A stretch of DNA of 22,144 nt from Clostridiales bacterium UBA4644 (GTDB taxonomy: Bacteria; Bacillota; Clostridia; Oscillospirales; Butyricicoccaceae): assembly GCA_002405755.1 (NCBI GenBank), contig DHMK01000004.1, positions 40,338-62,481 on the forward strand, in the 5' to 3' direction. Shown here piece after piece: positions 1 through 7,033 of the stretch (the stretch's first letter is position 1; every line of letters begins with the position of its first letter). The position numbers were made by a program, and so were the translations under genes. The notes below the pieces were generated by a model that did no database searches, was not told the origin of the DNA, and saw nothing but the letters and a program-made list of their open reading frames with translations.

Positions 1-240
1 AAGATCTTCCCCGACAAGCCCGTCACCGAAAAGCCCGCCGAGACCCGCATGGGCTCCGGTAAAGGCTCCCCCGAATACTGGGTGGCCGTGGTCAAGCCCG
101 GCCGCGTCATGTTCGAGATCGCCGGCGTCGGAGAAGAAGCCGCAAGAGAAGCCCTGCGTCTCGCCAGCTACAAGCTGCCCGTCAAGTGCAAGATTGTCAA
201 GCGCGAGGACGCCGTGACCGAGAATGGTGGTGAAGCGTAA
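1..240 (+). CDS. rplP: 50S ribosomal protein L16 (3' part)
   Basis: This is the C-terminal 79 residues of L16, read in frame 1 from the first base; the start lies outside the window. L16 sits near the peptidyl transferase centre and helps position tRNA in the A and P sites. The run GSGKGSPEYWVAVVKPGR followed by a segment ending LASYKLPVK is the classic L16 C-terminal half. Its stop TAA shares the final A with the ATG of rpmC (TAATG), which suggests coupled translation. It lies upstream of rpmC and rpsQ, as in the end of the S10 operon. Confidence 0.97.
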   Translation, partial: KIFPDKPVTEKPAETRMGSGKGSPEYWVAVVKPGRVMFEIAGVGEEAAREALRLASYKLPVKCKIVKREDAVTENGGEA

Positions 241-437
241 TGAAGATCAAAGAAGTTCGTGAGATGTCTCAGGAGCAGCTGAACGCCAAGCTGCTGGAGC
301 TGAAGAAGGACCTGTTCAACCTGCGTCTTCAGCACGCCACCAATCAGCTGGAAAACCCCGGCCGTCTTGCCGAAGTCAAGCACGACATCGCCCGGGTCAA
401 GACTGTGCTGCGCGAGCTCGAGCTCGCCGCCAAGTAA
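240..437 (+). CDS. rpmC: 50S ribosomal protein L29
   Basis: A 65-residue L29, the usual family length. This small two-helix protein lies near the polypeptide exit tunnel and contributes to the docking site for trigger factor and SRP. The sequence shows the family pattern: an N-terminal helix with repeated Leu (EQLNAKLLELKKDLFNLR), a central Q-x3-N-Q-L-x-N-P segment, and a second helix with IARVKTVL. The start overlaps the rplP stop by one base, so it probably depends on translation of rplP. A 20-base gap containing AAGGAGG leads to rpsQ. Confidence 0.97.
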   Translation: MKIKEVREMSQEQLNAKLLELKKDLFNLRLQHATNQLENPGRLAEVKHDIARVKTVLRELELAAK

Positions 438-457
438 GCGGTAAGGAGGAACAAACG

Positions 458-715
458 ATGAGTGAAAGAGCTTTCCGCAAAACGAGGGTCGGCATGGTCG
501 TTTCTGACAAGATGGATAAGACCGTCGTGGTTGCGATCGAAGACAGAGTCCAGCATCCGCTCTACAAGAAGACCGTGAAGAGCACCTATAAACTCAAGGC
601 ACACGATGAGAACAACGAGTGCGGCGTGGGCGACAAGGTCCGCGTGATGGAGACCCGTCCCCTGTCCCGCGACAAGAGATGGCGCGTCGTTGAGATCGTC
701 GAAAAAGCGAAATAA
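458..715 (+). CDS. rpsQ: 30S ribosomal protein S17
   Basis: An 85-residue S17, a primary 16S rRNA-binding protein of OB-fold type acting early in 30S assembly. Recognisable family blocks are GMVVSDKMDKTVVVAIE near the N-terminus, HPLYKKTVKSTYKLKAHDE in the middle and GDKVRVMETRPLSRDKRW near the C-terminus. The start ATG at 458 follows TAAGGAGGAACAAACG, a strong ribosome binding site. It lies between rpmC and rplN, the conserved junction of the S10 and spc gene sets, with no promoter or terminator visible in the short gaps. Confidence 0.97.
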   Translation: MSERAFRKTRVGMVVSDKMDKTVVVAIEDRVQHPLYKKTVKSTYKLKAHDENNECGVGDKVRVMETRPLSRDKRWRVVEIVEKAK

Positions 716-727
716 GGAGGGACCGTC

Positions 728-1096
728 ATGGTACAAGCTGAAACTTACCTGCGCGTGGCTGACAATACCGGCGCAAAAGAACTCAAGTGCATCCGTGTCC
801 TGGGCGGCTCCACCCGCAGATACGGCAATATCGGCGACGTGGTCGTCGCCTCCGTGCGCAAGGCCGCGCCCGGCGGTCAGGTGAAGAAGGGCGACGTGGT
901 CAAGGCCGTCATCGTCCGCACCCGCAAGGGCCTGCGCCGCAACGATGGCAGCTATGTCCGCTTCGACGAGAACGCCGCCGTCATCATCAAGGACGACAAG
1001 ACCCCCCAGGGCACCCGTATCTTTGGACCGGTTGCCCGCGAGCTGCGTGAGAGAGACTATACCAAGATCCTCTCCCTGGCTCCCGAAGTACTGTAA
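728..1096 (+). CDS. rplN: 50S ribosomal protein L14
   Basis: A 122-residue L14, full length for the family. L14 binds 23S rRNA at the subunit interface, forms an intersubunit bridge and is a docking site for the silencing factor RsfS. Conserved blocks are VADNTGAK near residue 11, GDVVKAVIVRTRKG near residue 50, RFDENAAVIIKD near residue 77 and GTRIFGPVARELR near residue 95. AAGGAGGGACCGTC directly precedes the ATG. First gene of the classical spc set. Confidence 0.98.
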   Translation: MVQAETYLRVADNTGAKELKCIRVLGGSTRRYGNIGDVVVASVRKAAPGGQVKKGDVVKAVIVRTRKGLRRNDGSYVRFDENAAVIIKDDKTPQGTRIFGPVARELRERDYTKILSLAPEVL

Positions 1097-1111
1097 GGAG
1101 GACGCTGATTT

Positions 1112-1426
1112 ATGAACACATTGCATGTGAAGACCGGCGACACCGTAGTGGTACTTTCCGGCAAGGATAAGGGCAAGCAGGGCAAGATCATCTCTGCATC
1201 TCCCAAAAAGGGCACCGTCCTCGTGGAAGGCGTTGCCATTACCGCCCATCATCAGAAGCCCCGCAAGCAGGGCGAGACCGGCGGCATCGTCGAGAGAGAA
1301 ACCCCCATCCGCGCCTGCAAAGTCATGCGCGTGTGCCCCAAGTGCGGCAAACCCACCCGCCCCGCCCACAAGCTCGCCGACGGCAAGAAAGTCACCGTCT
1401 GCAAGAAGTGCGGCGCTGAGATCTAA
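1112..1426 (+). CDS. rplX: 50S ribosomal protein L24
   Basis: A 104-residue L24, an assembly-initiating 23S rRNA-binding protein. The N-terminal half carries the KOW motif (GDTVVVLSGKDKGKQGKI, about residues 10-27). The C-terminal half has paired cysteines (CPKCGKPTRP and a final VCKKCGAEI), a possible zinc-binding form of L24. It sits 15 bases after rplN behind AAGGAGG and 20 bases before rplE, again behind a GGAGG site. Length and motifs are normal. Confidence 0.97.
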   Translation: MNTLHVKTGDTVVVLSGKDKGKQGKIISASPKKGTVLVEGVAITAHHQKPRKQGETGGIVERETPIRACKVMRVCPKCGKPTRPAHKLADGKKVTVCKKCGAEI

Positions 1427-1446
1427 GGAAAAGGAGGAAGTAAAGC

Positions 1447-2034
1447 ATGGCTAAGGAAAAGAAAGTCGAAGGACCCGTCAAGCCGGAAGGTTACGTCCCC
1501 CGTCTGAAGGTCAAATATACCGAGGAGATCGCCCCCGCTCTGATGAAGAAGTTTGAATATCAGAGCGTCATGCAGATCCCCAAGATGGAAAAGATCACCG
1601 TGAACTGCGGCTGCGGCGAAGCCCGCGACAACGCCAAGGTCATCGACGCCGTTGTGGCCGACCTGACCAAGATCACCGGCCAGAAGCCCGTGGTCACCAA
1701 GGCCCGCAAGAGCGTCGCCAACTTCAAGCTCCGTGAGGGCATGAACATCGGCGCCAAGGTCACCCTGCGCGGCGAGCGTATGTGGGAGTTCATGGACCGT
1801 CTGTTCTCCATCGCCCTGCCCCGCGTCCGCGACTTCCGCGGCATCAACCCCAACGGCTTTGACGGCCGCGGCAACTATGCCATGGGCGTCAAGGAGCAGC
1901 TGATCTTCCCGGAGATCGATTACGATAAGATCGACAAGATCCGCGGCATGGACATCGTGTTCACCACCACCGCCACCACGGATGAGGAAGCCCGCGAGCT
2001 GCTCACCCTGCTGGGCGCTCCGTTTTCTAAGTAA
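1447..2034 (+). CDS. rplE: 50S ribosomal protein L5
   Basis: A 195-residue L5, which carries 5S rRNA into the 50S subunit and contacts P-site tRNA. Core blocks are present: a KITVN strand, TGQKPVVTKARKSVANFKLREG, GAKVTLRG, the region around RDFRGINPNGFDGRGNYAMG, and GMDIVFTTTATTDEEARELL. It is about 15 residues longer than the usual 179-180 because of a Lys-rich N-terminal segment (MAKEKKVEGPVKPEGYVPR). The start is supported by GGAGG about 10 bases upstream. The segment usually reading N-M-G-V-G-E-A is N-C-G-C-G-E-A here, a mild oddity. Confidence 0.97.
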   Translation: MAKEKKVEGPVKPEGYVPRLKVKYTEEIAPALMKKFEYQSVMQIPKMEKITVNCGCGEARDNAKVIDAVVADLTKITGQKPVVTKARKSVANFKLREGMNIGAKVTLRGERMWEFMDRLFSIALPRVRDFRGINPNGFDGRGNYAMGVKEQLIFPEIDYDKIDKIRGMDIVFTTTATTDEEARELLTLLGAPFSK

Positions 2035-2045
2035 GGGGGTAAAGT

Positions 2046-2231
2046 ATGGCTAAGAAATCTATGATCCTGAAGCAGCAGCGCGGCGGCAAGTTCTCCACCC
2101 GTAACTACAACCGCTGCAAGATCTGCGGCAGACCCCACGCTTACCTGCGCGATTTCGGCGTTTGCCGTATCTGCTTCCGGGAGCTGGCTTACAAGGGCCA
2201 GATCCCCGGCGTTCGGAAGGCTTCCTGGTAA
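2046..2231 (+). CDS. rpsZ: 30S ribosomal protein S14, zinc type
   Basis: A 61-residue type Z S14, the short zinc-binding paralogue typical of Gram-positive spc operons. It binds the 3' major domain of 16S rRNA in the 30S head. Four zinc ligands are visible as CKICGRPH and CRICF, and the C-terminus (RELAYKGQIPGVRKASW) is the conserved ending. The start follows AAGGGGGTAAAGT. Unusually, the next gene, rpsH, begins only after a 359-base non-coding spacer, whereas all other gaps in this block up to infA are at most about 20 bases. Confidence 0.98.
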   Translation: MAKKSMILKQQRGGKFSTRNYNRCKICGRPHAYLRDFGVCRICFRELAYKGQIPGVRKASW

Positions 2232-2590
2232 ATCTGGGCGTATACGGCAGAACGCCCGGGGCGCCGTACCTTCGTACTGTCACCCCGTTCGTTCTTTGTC
2301 TCCGCCGCAGATTTCCGCAGGAATCCTGCGGTTTGGAATGAGAACGGGCGAACAGGCTCCGTTCGCTCCCTGCCGCAGACGCAAACGCACGGCCCCGCAA
2401 GGGCGGGGCGCGCCCCCGGGCGCAAAGCAATGTTTCCCAACAGCGCGGAAGCGCTGAAGAATAGTGGGGAGGGCCGCGGCGCAATCAAACCCCGGCAGCC
2501 GTCCAATCGGACCGTCCGACGGGCCGGCTCCCGCCGTTGAAACACCGCAAATCCCAGCCGCTCCCTAACTTCTGTAAGGAGGAAGAACAA
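2232..2590 (+). other. Structured 359-base spacer between rpsZ and rpsH
   Basis: No credible coding frame is seen on either strand. The stretch is GC-rich and full of inverted repeats: CCCGTTC (2284-2290) pairs with GAACGGG (2342-2348) around an inner perfect stem CCGCAGGA/TCCTGCGG (2315-2331). Two more hairpins follow, GCCCCGC-AAGG-GCGGGGC (2392-2409) and GCGCC-CCCG-GGCGC (2410-2423), and a near-palindrome TCGGACCGTCCGA lies near 2509-2521. None has a U-run behind it, so simple termination is unlikely. The last bases hold the strong rpsH ribosome binding site (TAAGGAGG, 2575-2582). It could be an inserted repeat element, a structured leader for rpsH (S8 is a known translational regulator of spc operons in Escherichia coli), an RNA processing site, or a small RNA. 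Confidence 0.55.
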
Positions 2591-2989
2591 ATGCACATCA
2601 CAGACCCCATCGCGGATATGCTGACCCGTATCCGCAACGCCGGTTCTGCTCGCCACGCCACCGTGGAAGTTCCGGCCTCCGGCATGAAAAAGGCGATCGC
2701 CCAGATCCTGCTGGATGAAGGCTATATCAAGGCCTTCGAAGTGATCGAGGAGGGTGTCCAGGGCACCATCAAGATCACCCTGAAGTACAATGCCAACAAG
2801 GAAAAGGCCATTTCCGGCCTGCGCCGCGTCAGCAAGCCCGGTCTGCGGGTCTATGCCGGCGCCGATGAGCTGCCCCGCGTCCTGAAGGGCCTGGGCGTGG
2901 CCATCGTTTCCACCAGCAAGGGCATCATGACCGACAAGAAAGCGCGCGAGCTGCATGTTGGCGGCGAAGTCCTGGCTTTCATTTGGTAA
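2591..2989 (+). CDS. rpsH: 30S ribosomal protein S8
   Basis: A 132-residue S8, exactly the family length when translation starts at the ATG at 2591, 8 bases after AAGGAGG. A TTG 54 bases earlier in the same frame would add residues not seen in the family. S8 binds helix 21 of 16S rRNA and is the translational repressor of the spc operon in E. coli. Conserved blocks: MHITDPIADMLTRIRNA at the N-terminus, PASGMKKAIAQILLDEGYI, and the C-terminal STSKGIMTDKKARELHVGGE ending in Trp. Preceded by the unusual hairpin-rich spacer. Confidence 0.98.
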   Translation: MHITDPIADMLTRIRNAGSARHATVEVPASGMKKAIAQILLDEGYIKAFEVIEEGVQGTIKITLKYNANKEKAISGLRRVSKPGLRVYAGADELPRVLKGLGVAIVSTSKGIMTDKKARELHVGGEVLAFIW

Positions 2990-3003
2990 GGAGGTAAGAA
3001 GCT

Positions 3004-3552
3004 ATGTCTCGAATTGGCAGAATGCCCATTACCGTCCCCGCCGGCGTTGAAGTCAAGATCGAAGGCGTCAACAAGGTGACTGTAAAGGGCCCCAAGGGCG
3101 AGACCACTCAGGTCCTGCACCCGGATATGATCCTTGAGATGGAGGGCAATGTCATCCATGTCAAGCGCCCCAGCGAAGATAAACTGCACAAGTCGCTCCA
3201 CGGCCTGACCCGCACCCTGCTCCACAACATGATCGTCGGCGTGACCGAGGGTTATAAGAAGGAGCTGGAGGTCCAGGGCGTTGGTTATCGTGTTGCCAAG
3301 GAAGGCACCAACCTGGTCATGAACATCGGTTATTCCCATCAGGTGATCATGCCCGAGAAGCCCGGCATCACCATCGAAGTCCCCGCCCCCAACAAGATCG
3401 TCATCAACGGGATCGACAAGCAGATCGTCGGCCAGTTTGCCGCCGAGGTCCGCGAGAAGAGACCGCCCGAGCCTTACAAGGGCAAGGGTATCCGCTATGC
3501 TGGTGAGTTTGTCCGCCGTAAAGAGGGCAAGACCGGCGCCAAGAAGAAATAA
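3004..3552 (+). CDS. rplF: 50S ribosomal protein L6
   Basis: A 182-residue L6, built from two similar RNA-binding domains, placed near the GTPase-associated centre of the 50S subunit. The N-terminus MSRIGRMPITVPAGVEV and the C-terminal signature EPYKGKGIRYAGEFVRRKEG are diagnostic. The middle (residues about 75-130) contains VTEGYKKELEVQGVGYR, the start of the second domain. Preceded by AAGGAGG and spaced 14 bases from rpsH and 15 from rplR. Nothing unusual in length. Confidence 0.98.
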   Translation: MSRIGRMPITVPAGVEVKIEGVNKVTVKGPKGETTQVLHPDMILEMEGNVIHVKRPSEDKLHKSLHGLTRTLLHNMIVGVTEGYKKELEVQGVGYRVAKEGTNLVMNIGYSHQVIMPEKPGITIEVPAPNKIVINGIDKQIVGQFAAEVREKRPPEPYKGKGIRYAGEFVRRKEGKTGAKKK

Positions 3553-3567
3553 GGGAGGTGCGCTTCA

Positions 3568-3927
3568 ATGGTTAAAAAGTTTGATTCCAATGCTCAGAGA
3601 CTCAAGAGACACAAGAGAGTGCGCGCCCACATCTCCGGCACCGCCCAGCGGCCCCGTCTGGATGTTTTCCGCAGCGCAAAGAACATTTATGCTCAGGTCA
3701 TCGACGATGTGGCCGGCGTGACCCTCGCTTCCGCCGCCAGCAACGAGAAGGACTTCGGCATCTACGGCGGCAACGTGGAGGCTGCCAAGAAGGTCGGCGC
3801 CCTGGTCGCCGAACGCGCAAAAGCCAAGGGCATCGAAGAAGTGGTCTTTGACCGCGGCGGCTATCTTTACCACGGCCGCGTGGAAGCTCTGGCAGAAGCC
3901 GCCCGCGAAGGCGGACTGAAGTTTTAA
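3568..3927 (+). CDS. rplR: 50S ribosomal protein L18
   Basis: A 119-residue L18, which with L5 and L25-type proteins binds 5S rRNA in the central protuberance. Visible features are the basic N-terminus (residues 1-25, rich in K and R), the block RPRLDVFRSAKNIYAQVIDD (about 28-47) and the C-terminal FDRGGYLYHGRVEALAEAAR with the terminal GLKF. GGGAGG precedes the ATG. It lies between rplF and rpsE as in all spc operons. Confidence 0.98.
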   Translation: MVKKFDSNAQRLKRHKRVRAHISGTAQRPRLDVFRSAKNIYAQVIDDVAGVTLASAASNEKDFGIYGGNVEAAKKVGALVAERAKAKGIEEVVFDRGGYLYHGRVEALAEAAREGGLKF

Positions 3928-3942
3928 GGGAGGACATAGACT

Positions 3943-4440
3943 ATGGCTAAATTGATCGACGCCAACACCCTGGAACTGAGTGAAAAGGTCGTAGCCCTGA
4001 ACCGCGTCAGCAAGACCGTCAAGGGCGGCCGCGTCATGAAGTTCTCCGCACTCGTGGTGGTTGGCAATGGCAACGGTATCGTTGGGTTCGGCCTGGGCAA
4101 GTCCTCTGAAGTCCCCGACGCCATCCGCAAGGGCATCGAAGACGCCAAGAAGAATCTGGTTCAGATCTCTCTCACCGGCACCACGATCCCCCACGAGGTC
4201 ATCGGCAAGTTCGGCGCTGGCCGCGTGCTGCTGAAGCCCGCCGCCCCCGGTACCGGCGTGATCGCCGGCGGCTCTGTCCGCGCCGTGGTGGAAATGGCCG
4301 GCATCCGTGATATCCGCACCAAGTGCCTGCGCTCCAACAACCCCCAGAACGTGGTCTCCGCCACGATGGAGGGCCTGAAGTCCCTGCGCGATGCGCAGCA
4401 GGTGGCCGTGGTCCGCGGCAAAGACGTCGGCGAGCTGTAA
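3943..4440 (+). CDS. rpsE: 30S ribosomal protein S5
   Basis: A 165-residue S5, involved in decoding fidelity and in mRNA unwinding at the entry channel. The N-terminal dsRNA-binding-like domain contains RVSKTVKGGRVMKFSALVVV (about residues 22-41) and GFGLGKSSEVPDAIRKGIED. The C-terminal domain has AGRVLLKPAAPGTGVIAGG and the segment around DIRTKCLRSNNPQNVVSAT. Spaced 15 bases from rplR with GGGAGG upstream and 12 bases from rpmD. Confidence 0.98.
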   Translation: MAKLIDANTLELSEKVVALNRVSKTVKGGRVMKFSALVVVGNGNGIVGFGLGKSSEVPDAIRKGIEDAKKNLVQISLTGTTIPHEVIGKFGAGRVLLKPAAPGTGVIAGGSVRAVVEMAGIRDIRTKCLRSNNPQNVVSATMEGLKSLRDAQQVAVVRGKDVGEL

Positions 4441-4452
4441 GGAGGGACCACC

Positions 4453-4635
4453 ATGAAGACTTATAAGATCACCCTGGTGAAGAGCCTGAACGGCCGCTTC
4501 AAAAAGCATATCGCAACCGCCGCCTCTCTGGGCCTGAACAAGATCGGCGATACCACCGTCCAGCCCGACAACGAGATGACCCGCGGCAAGATCAACCAGA
4601 TCAATTATCTGATCCGCGTTGAAGAAATGAACTAA
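4453..4635 (+). CDS. rpmD: 50S ribosomal protein L30
   Basis: A 60-residue L30 of the usual bacterial length. It is a small ferredoxin-like-fold protein of the large subunit. The sequence fits the family (KITLVKSLNGR at the N-terminus, then LGLNKIGDTTVQPDN, then RGKINQINYLIRVEE at the end), with rather divergent residues where many bacteria have S-x-I-G-R. AAGGAGGGACCACC precedes the ATG. Its place between rpsE and rplO supports the assignment. Confidence 0.95.
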   Translation: MKTYKITLVKSLNGRFKKHIATAASLGLNKIGDTTVQPDNEMTRGKINQINYLIRVEEMN

Positions 4636-4650
4636 GGAGGTTACCGGAAT

Positions 4651-5091
4651 ATGAAACTGCATGATTTACAGCCCGCTCCCGGTAGCACCACCATCGGCAA
4701 GCGCAAGGGCCGCGGCATTGGCTCCGGCAACGGCAAGACTGCCGGCCGCGGACATAAGGGTCAGTGGGCCCGGTCCGGCGGCGGCGTCCGTCCCGGCTTT
4801 GAGGGCGGCCAGATGCCCCTCACCCGCCGCCTGCCCAAGCGTGGCTTCCACAATAACTTTGCCAAGAGCTACGCCACCGTCAACGTTGGCAAGCTGAACG
4901 CTCTGGAGGACGGCGCCGAGGTCACCTTCGAGACCCTGCTGGCAAAAGGCATGGTCGCCAAGAAGTACGACGGCGTCCGCATCCTGGGCAATGGCGAGCT
5001 GCAGAAGAAGCTGGTGGTCAAGGCTGCCGGCATCACTGCCGCCGCAAAGGAAAAGATCGAAGCCGCGGGAGGAAAGGCGGAGGTGATCTGA
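4651..5091 (+). CDS. rplO: 50S ribosomal protein L15
   Basis: A 146-residue L15, a late-assembly protein whose long basic N-terminal arm threads through 23S rRNA. Family features: LHDLQPAPGSTTIGKRKGRG at the N-terminus, a Gly/Arg/Lys-rich stretch up to about residue 60 (GRGHKGQWARSGGGVRPGFE), GGQMPLTRRLPKRGF, and an acidic-to-mixed C-terminal domain with VRILGNGEL. The stop TGA is one base before the GTG start of secY, so the two are probably translationally coupled. Confidence 0.98.
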   Translation: MKLHDLQPAPGSTTIGKRKGRGIGSGNGKTAGRGHKGQWARSGGGVRPGFEGGQMPLTRRLPKRGFHNNFAKSYATVNVGKLNALEDGAEVTFETLLAKGMVAKKYDGVRILGNGELQKKLVVKAAGITAAAKEKIEAAGGKAEVI

Positions 5092-5092
5092 A

Positions 5093-6379
5093 GTGATCCA
5101 GACGATCAGAAACGCGTGGAAGATCCCGGAGCTGCGTAAAAAGCTGACCTTCGTCCTCTTCGCCATCGTAGTCTATCGCTTCGGTCATGCGATCTATGTC
5201 CCCTTCGTGGACAGCGCCGCACTGTATACCGCCTTCCAGGCGCAGACGGCCGGCAGCCTGCTGGGATACTTCAACGTGCTCTCCGGCGGCGGCCTGGCAA
5301 CGGCCTCGATCTTCGCACTGAGCATCTATCCCTATATCAACAGCTCCATCATCATCCAGCTGCTGCAGGTGGCCATCCCGGCCCTGGAGCGCATGGCCAA
5401 GGAAGAGGGCGAGGAGGGCAAGAAAAAGCTGCAGCGGATCACCCGCTTCACCACCCTTGCCCTGTCCATCATCATGGCCATCACCTACCGGATGATGCTG
5501 AGCCAGTATGACGGCGTTATGACCCGCACCGGCACCTGGGCCTCCATCGTGATCGTGTGCACCTTCGTTGCCGGCTCCATGTTCACCATGTGGCTGGGCG
5601 ACCAGATCACGGAAAAGGGTATCGGCAACGGTATCTCCATGATCCTGCTGGTGGGCATCGTGTCTCAGGGCTTCAACGCCATCACCACCCTGTTTACCCT
5701 TCCCTGGTGGGCAGCCATCGTGATCGTGGCGCTGTGCCTTGCCATCGTGGCCTTCATCGTCTATATCACCGACGCGGAGCGCCGCATCCCCGTCCAGTAC
5801 GCCAAGCGCGTGGTGGGCCGGAAGCAGTATGGCGGCCAGAGCTCCAACCTGCCCATGAAGGTGAACATGGCCGGCGTTATGCCCGTCATCTTCGCCTCCA
5901 CCATCTGCGGCGTCCCGGGGACCATCGTGAGCTTCACGCAGCCCAAGGAGGGCGGCTTCTGGTATAACATGGTCCATCCCGATGGCAGCGGCGGCTGGTT
6001 CAGCCAGGGCGCTCCCGTTTATATCATCATTTACGTCCTGCTGATCTTCGCCTTTGCTTACTTCTATTCCGCCATCCAGTTCAACCCCATCGAGGTGGCG
6101 AACAACCTGAAGAAGAACGGCGGCTTCATCCCCGGCTTCCGTCCGGGCAAGCCCACCTCTGACTTCATTGCCAAGGTGCTGAACAAGATCACCATGATGG
6201 GCGCCATCTTCCTGGCCATCCTGGCCGGCCTGCCCCTGGTCCTCTCCAATATCCAGAGCCTGGGCGGCCTGGCCATCGGCGGAACCTCCACCCTGATCAT
6301 GGTGGGCGTCGCGCTGGAGACGGCCCGCGCCATCGAGGGCGAGATGATGATGCGTCATTACAAGGGCTTCCTGGAATAA
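5093..6379 (+). CDS. secY: Preprotein translocase subunit SecY
   Basis: A 428-residue SecY, the channel-forming subunit of the SecYEG translocon in the cytoplasmic membrane, with about ten hydrophobic segments. Recognisable parts: the N-terminal amphipathic segment ending RKKLTFVLFAIVVYRFG, the plug-region block GGGLATASIFALSIYPYINS, GNGISMILLVGIV near the middle, RRIPVQYAKRVVGRK in a cytoplasmic loop, and NPIEVANNLKKNGGFIPGFR near the C-terminal third. It starts with GTG at 5093, one base after the rplO stop, with GGAGGTGATC as ribosome binding site inside the end of rplO. adk follows 18 bases later. Confidence 0.98.
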   Translation: MIQTIRNAWKIPELRKKLTFVLFAIVVYRFGHAIYVPFVDSAALYTAFQAQTAGSLLGYFNVLSGGGLATASIFALSIYPYINSSIIIQLLQVAIPALERMAKEEGEEGKKKLQRITRFTTLALSIIMAITYRMMLSQYDGVMTRTGTWASIVIVCTFVAGSMFTMWLGDQITEKGIGNGISMILLVGIVSQGFNAITTLFTLPWWAAIVIVALCLAIVAFIVYITDAERRIPVQYAKRVVGRKQYGGQSSNLPMKVNMAGVMPVIFASTICGVPGTIVSFTQPKEGGFWYNMVHPDGSGGWFSQGAPVYIIIYVLLIFAFAYFYSAIQFNPIEVANNLKKNGGFIPGFRPGKPTSDFIAKVLNKITMMGAIFLAILAGLPLVLSNIQSLGGLAIGGTSTLIMVGVALETARAIEGEMMMRHYKGFLE

Positions 6380-6397
6380 GAGAAGGAAGGCTGCTGT

Positions 6398-7033
6398 ATG
6401 AAGCTGATTTTGCTGGGCGCCCCCGGAGCGGGGAAAGGCACACAAGCAGAGTTCATTCAAGCCGCGCTGAAGGTGCCCGTGATCTCCACGGGCAACCTTC
6501 TGCGCGAGGCCGTGGCACAGGGGACGCCCCTGGGCCTGAAGGCCAAGGAATACATGACCAGCGGCCGGCTGGTCCCCGATGAGATCATCATTGCGCTGGT
6601 GCGGGAAAAGCTGGCCAGCCACGACTGCGAGCAGGGCGTCATCCTTGACGGCTTCCCCCGCACCGTGGCCCAGGCGGAGGCGCTGGATACCTTTGCCGCG
6701 CCCGACGCCGTAGTGTCGCTGGAGGTACCGGACGAGGTCATCGTCAGGCGCATGACCGGCCGCCGCACCTGCCCCAAGTGCGGCAGCACCTACCACGTGG
6801 AGCATCATCCGTCCCGGGTGGAAGGCGTCTGCGACAAATGCGGGGAAACGCTGGGCATCCGCCACGACGACGACCCCGAGGTGGTGCTCCAGCGGCTGGA
6901 GATCTATCATGACCAGACCGAACCGGTGAAGCACCACTACGACGCGCTGAACAAGCTGCGCCAGGTGGAGGGCGTCGGCACGGTGGAGGAGATCCGGCAG
7001 CGGATCTTCCGGAAGCTGGGGCTGGATCTATGA
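6398..7033 (+). CDS. adk: Adenylate kinase, zinc-lid form
   Basis: A 211-residue adenylate kinase (ATP + AMP = 2 ADP), cytoplasmic. The P-loop GAPGAGKGTQ is at residues 7-16, the AMP site STGNLLR at 30-36 and DGFPRT at 84-89. The LID domain has four cysteines (C125, C128, C145, C148) that bind structural zinc, as in many Gram-positive enzymes. The usual STGD is STGN here, which I recall from some clostridial enzymes. The last bases overlap map as ATGA, pointing to translational coupling. Confidence 0.97.
   Translation: MKLILLGAPGAGKGTQAEFIQAALKVPVISTGNLLREAVAQGTPLGLKAKEYMTSGRLVPDEIIIALVREKLASHDCEQGVILDGFPRTVAQAEALDTFAAPDAVVSLEVPDEVIVRRMTGRRTCPKCGSTYHVEHHPSRVEGVCDKCGETLGIRHDDDPEVVLQRLEIYHDQTEPVKHHYDALNKLRQVEGVGTVEEIRQRIFRKLGLDL

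Noticed and set aside
344..1369. A 341-codon minus-strand frame opposite rpmC to rplX
   Set aside because: Opposite four clear ribosomal protein genes, with low-complexity Ala/Gly/Asp/His composition.
5033..6937. A 634-codon open frame on the minus strand opposite secY and adk
   Set aside because: It is the antisense shadow of strongly conserved genes in GC-rich DNA; the translation is His/Gly/Asp-rich with no family features and no ribosome binding site.
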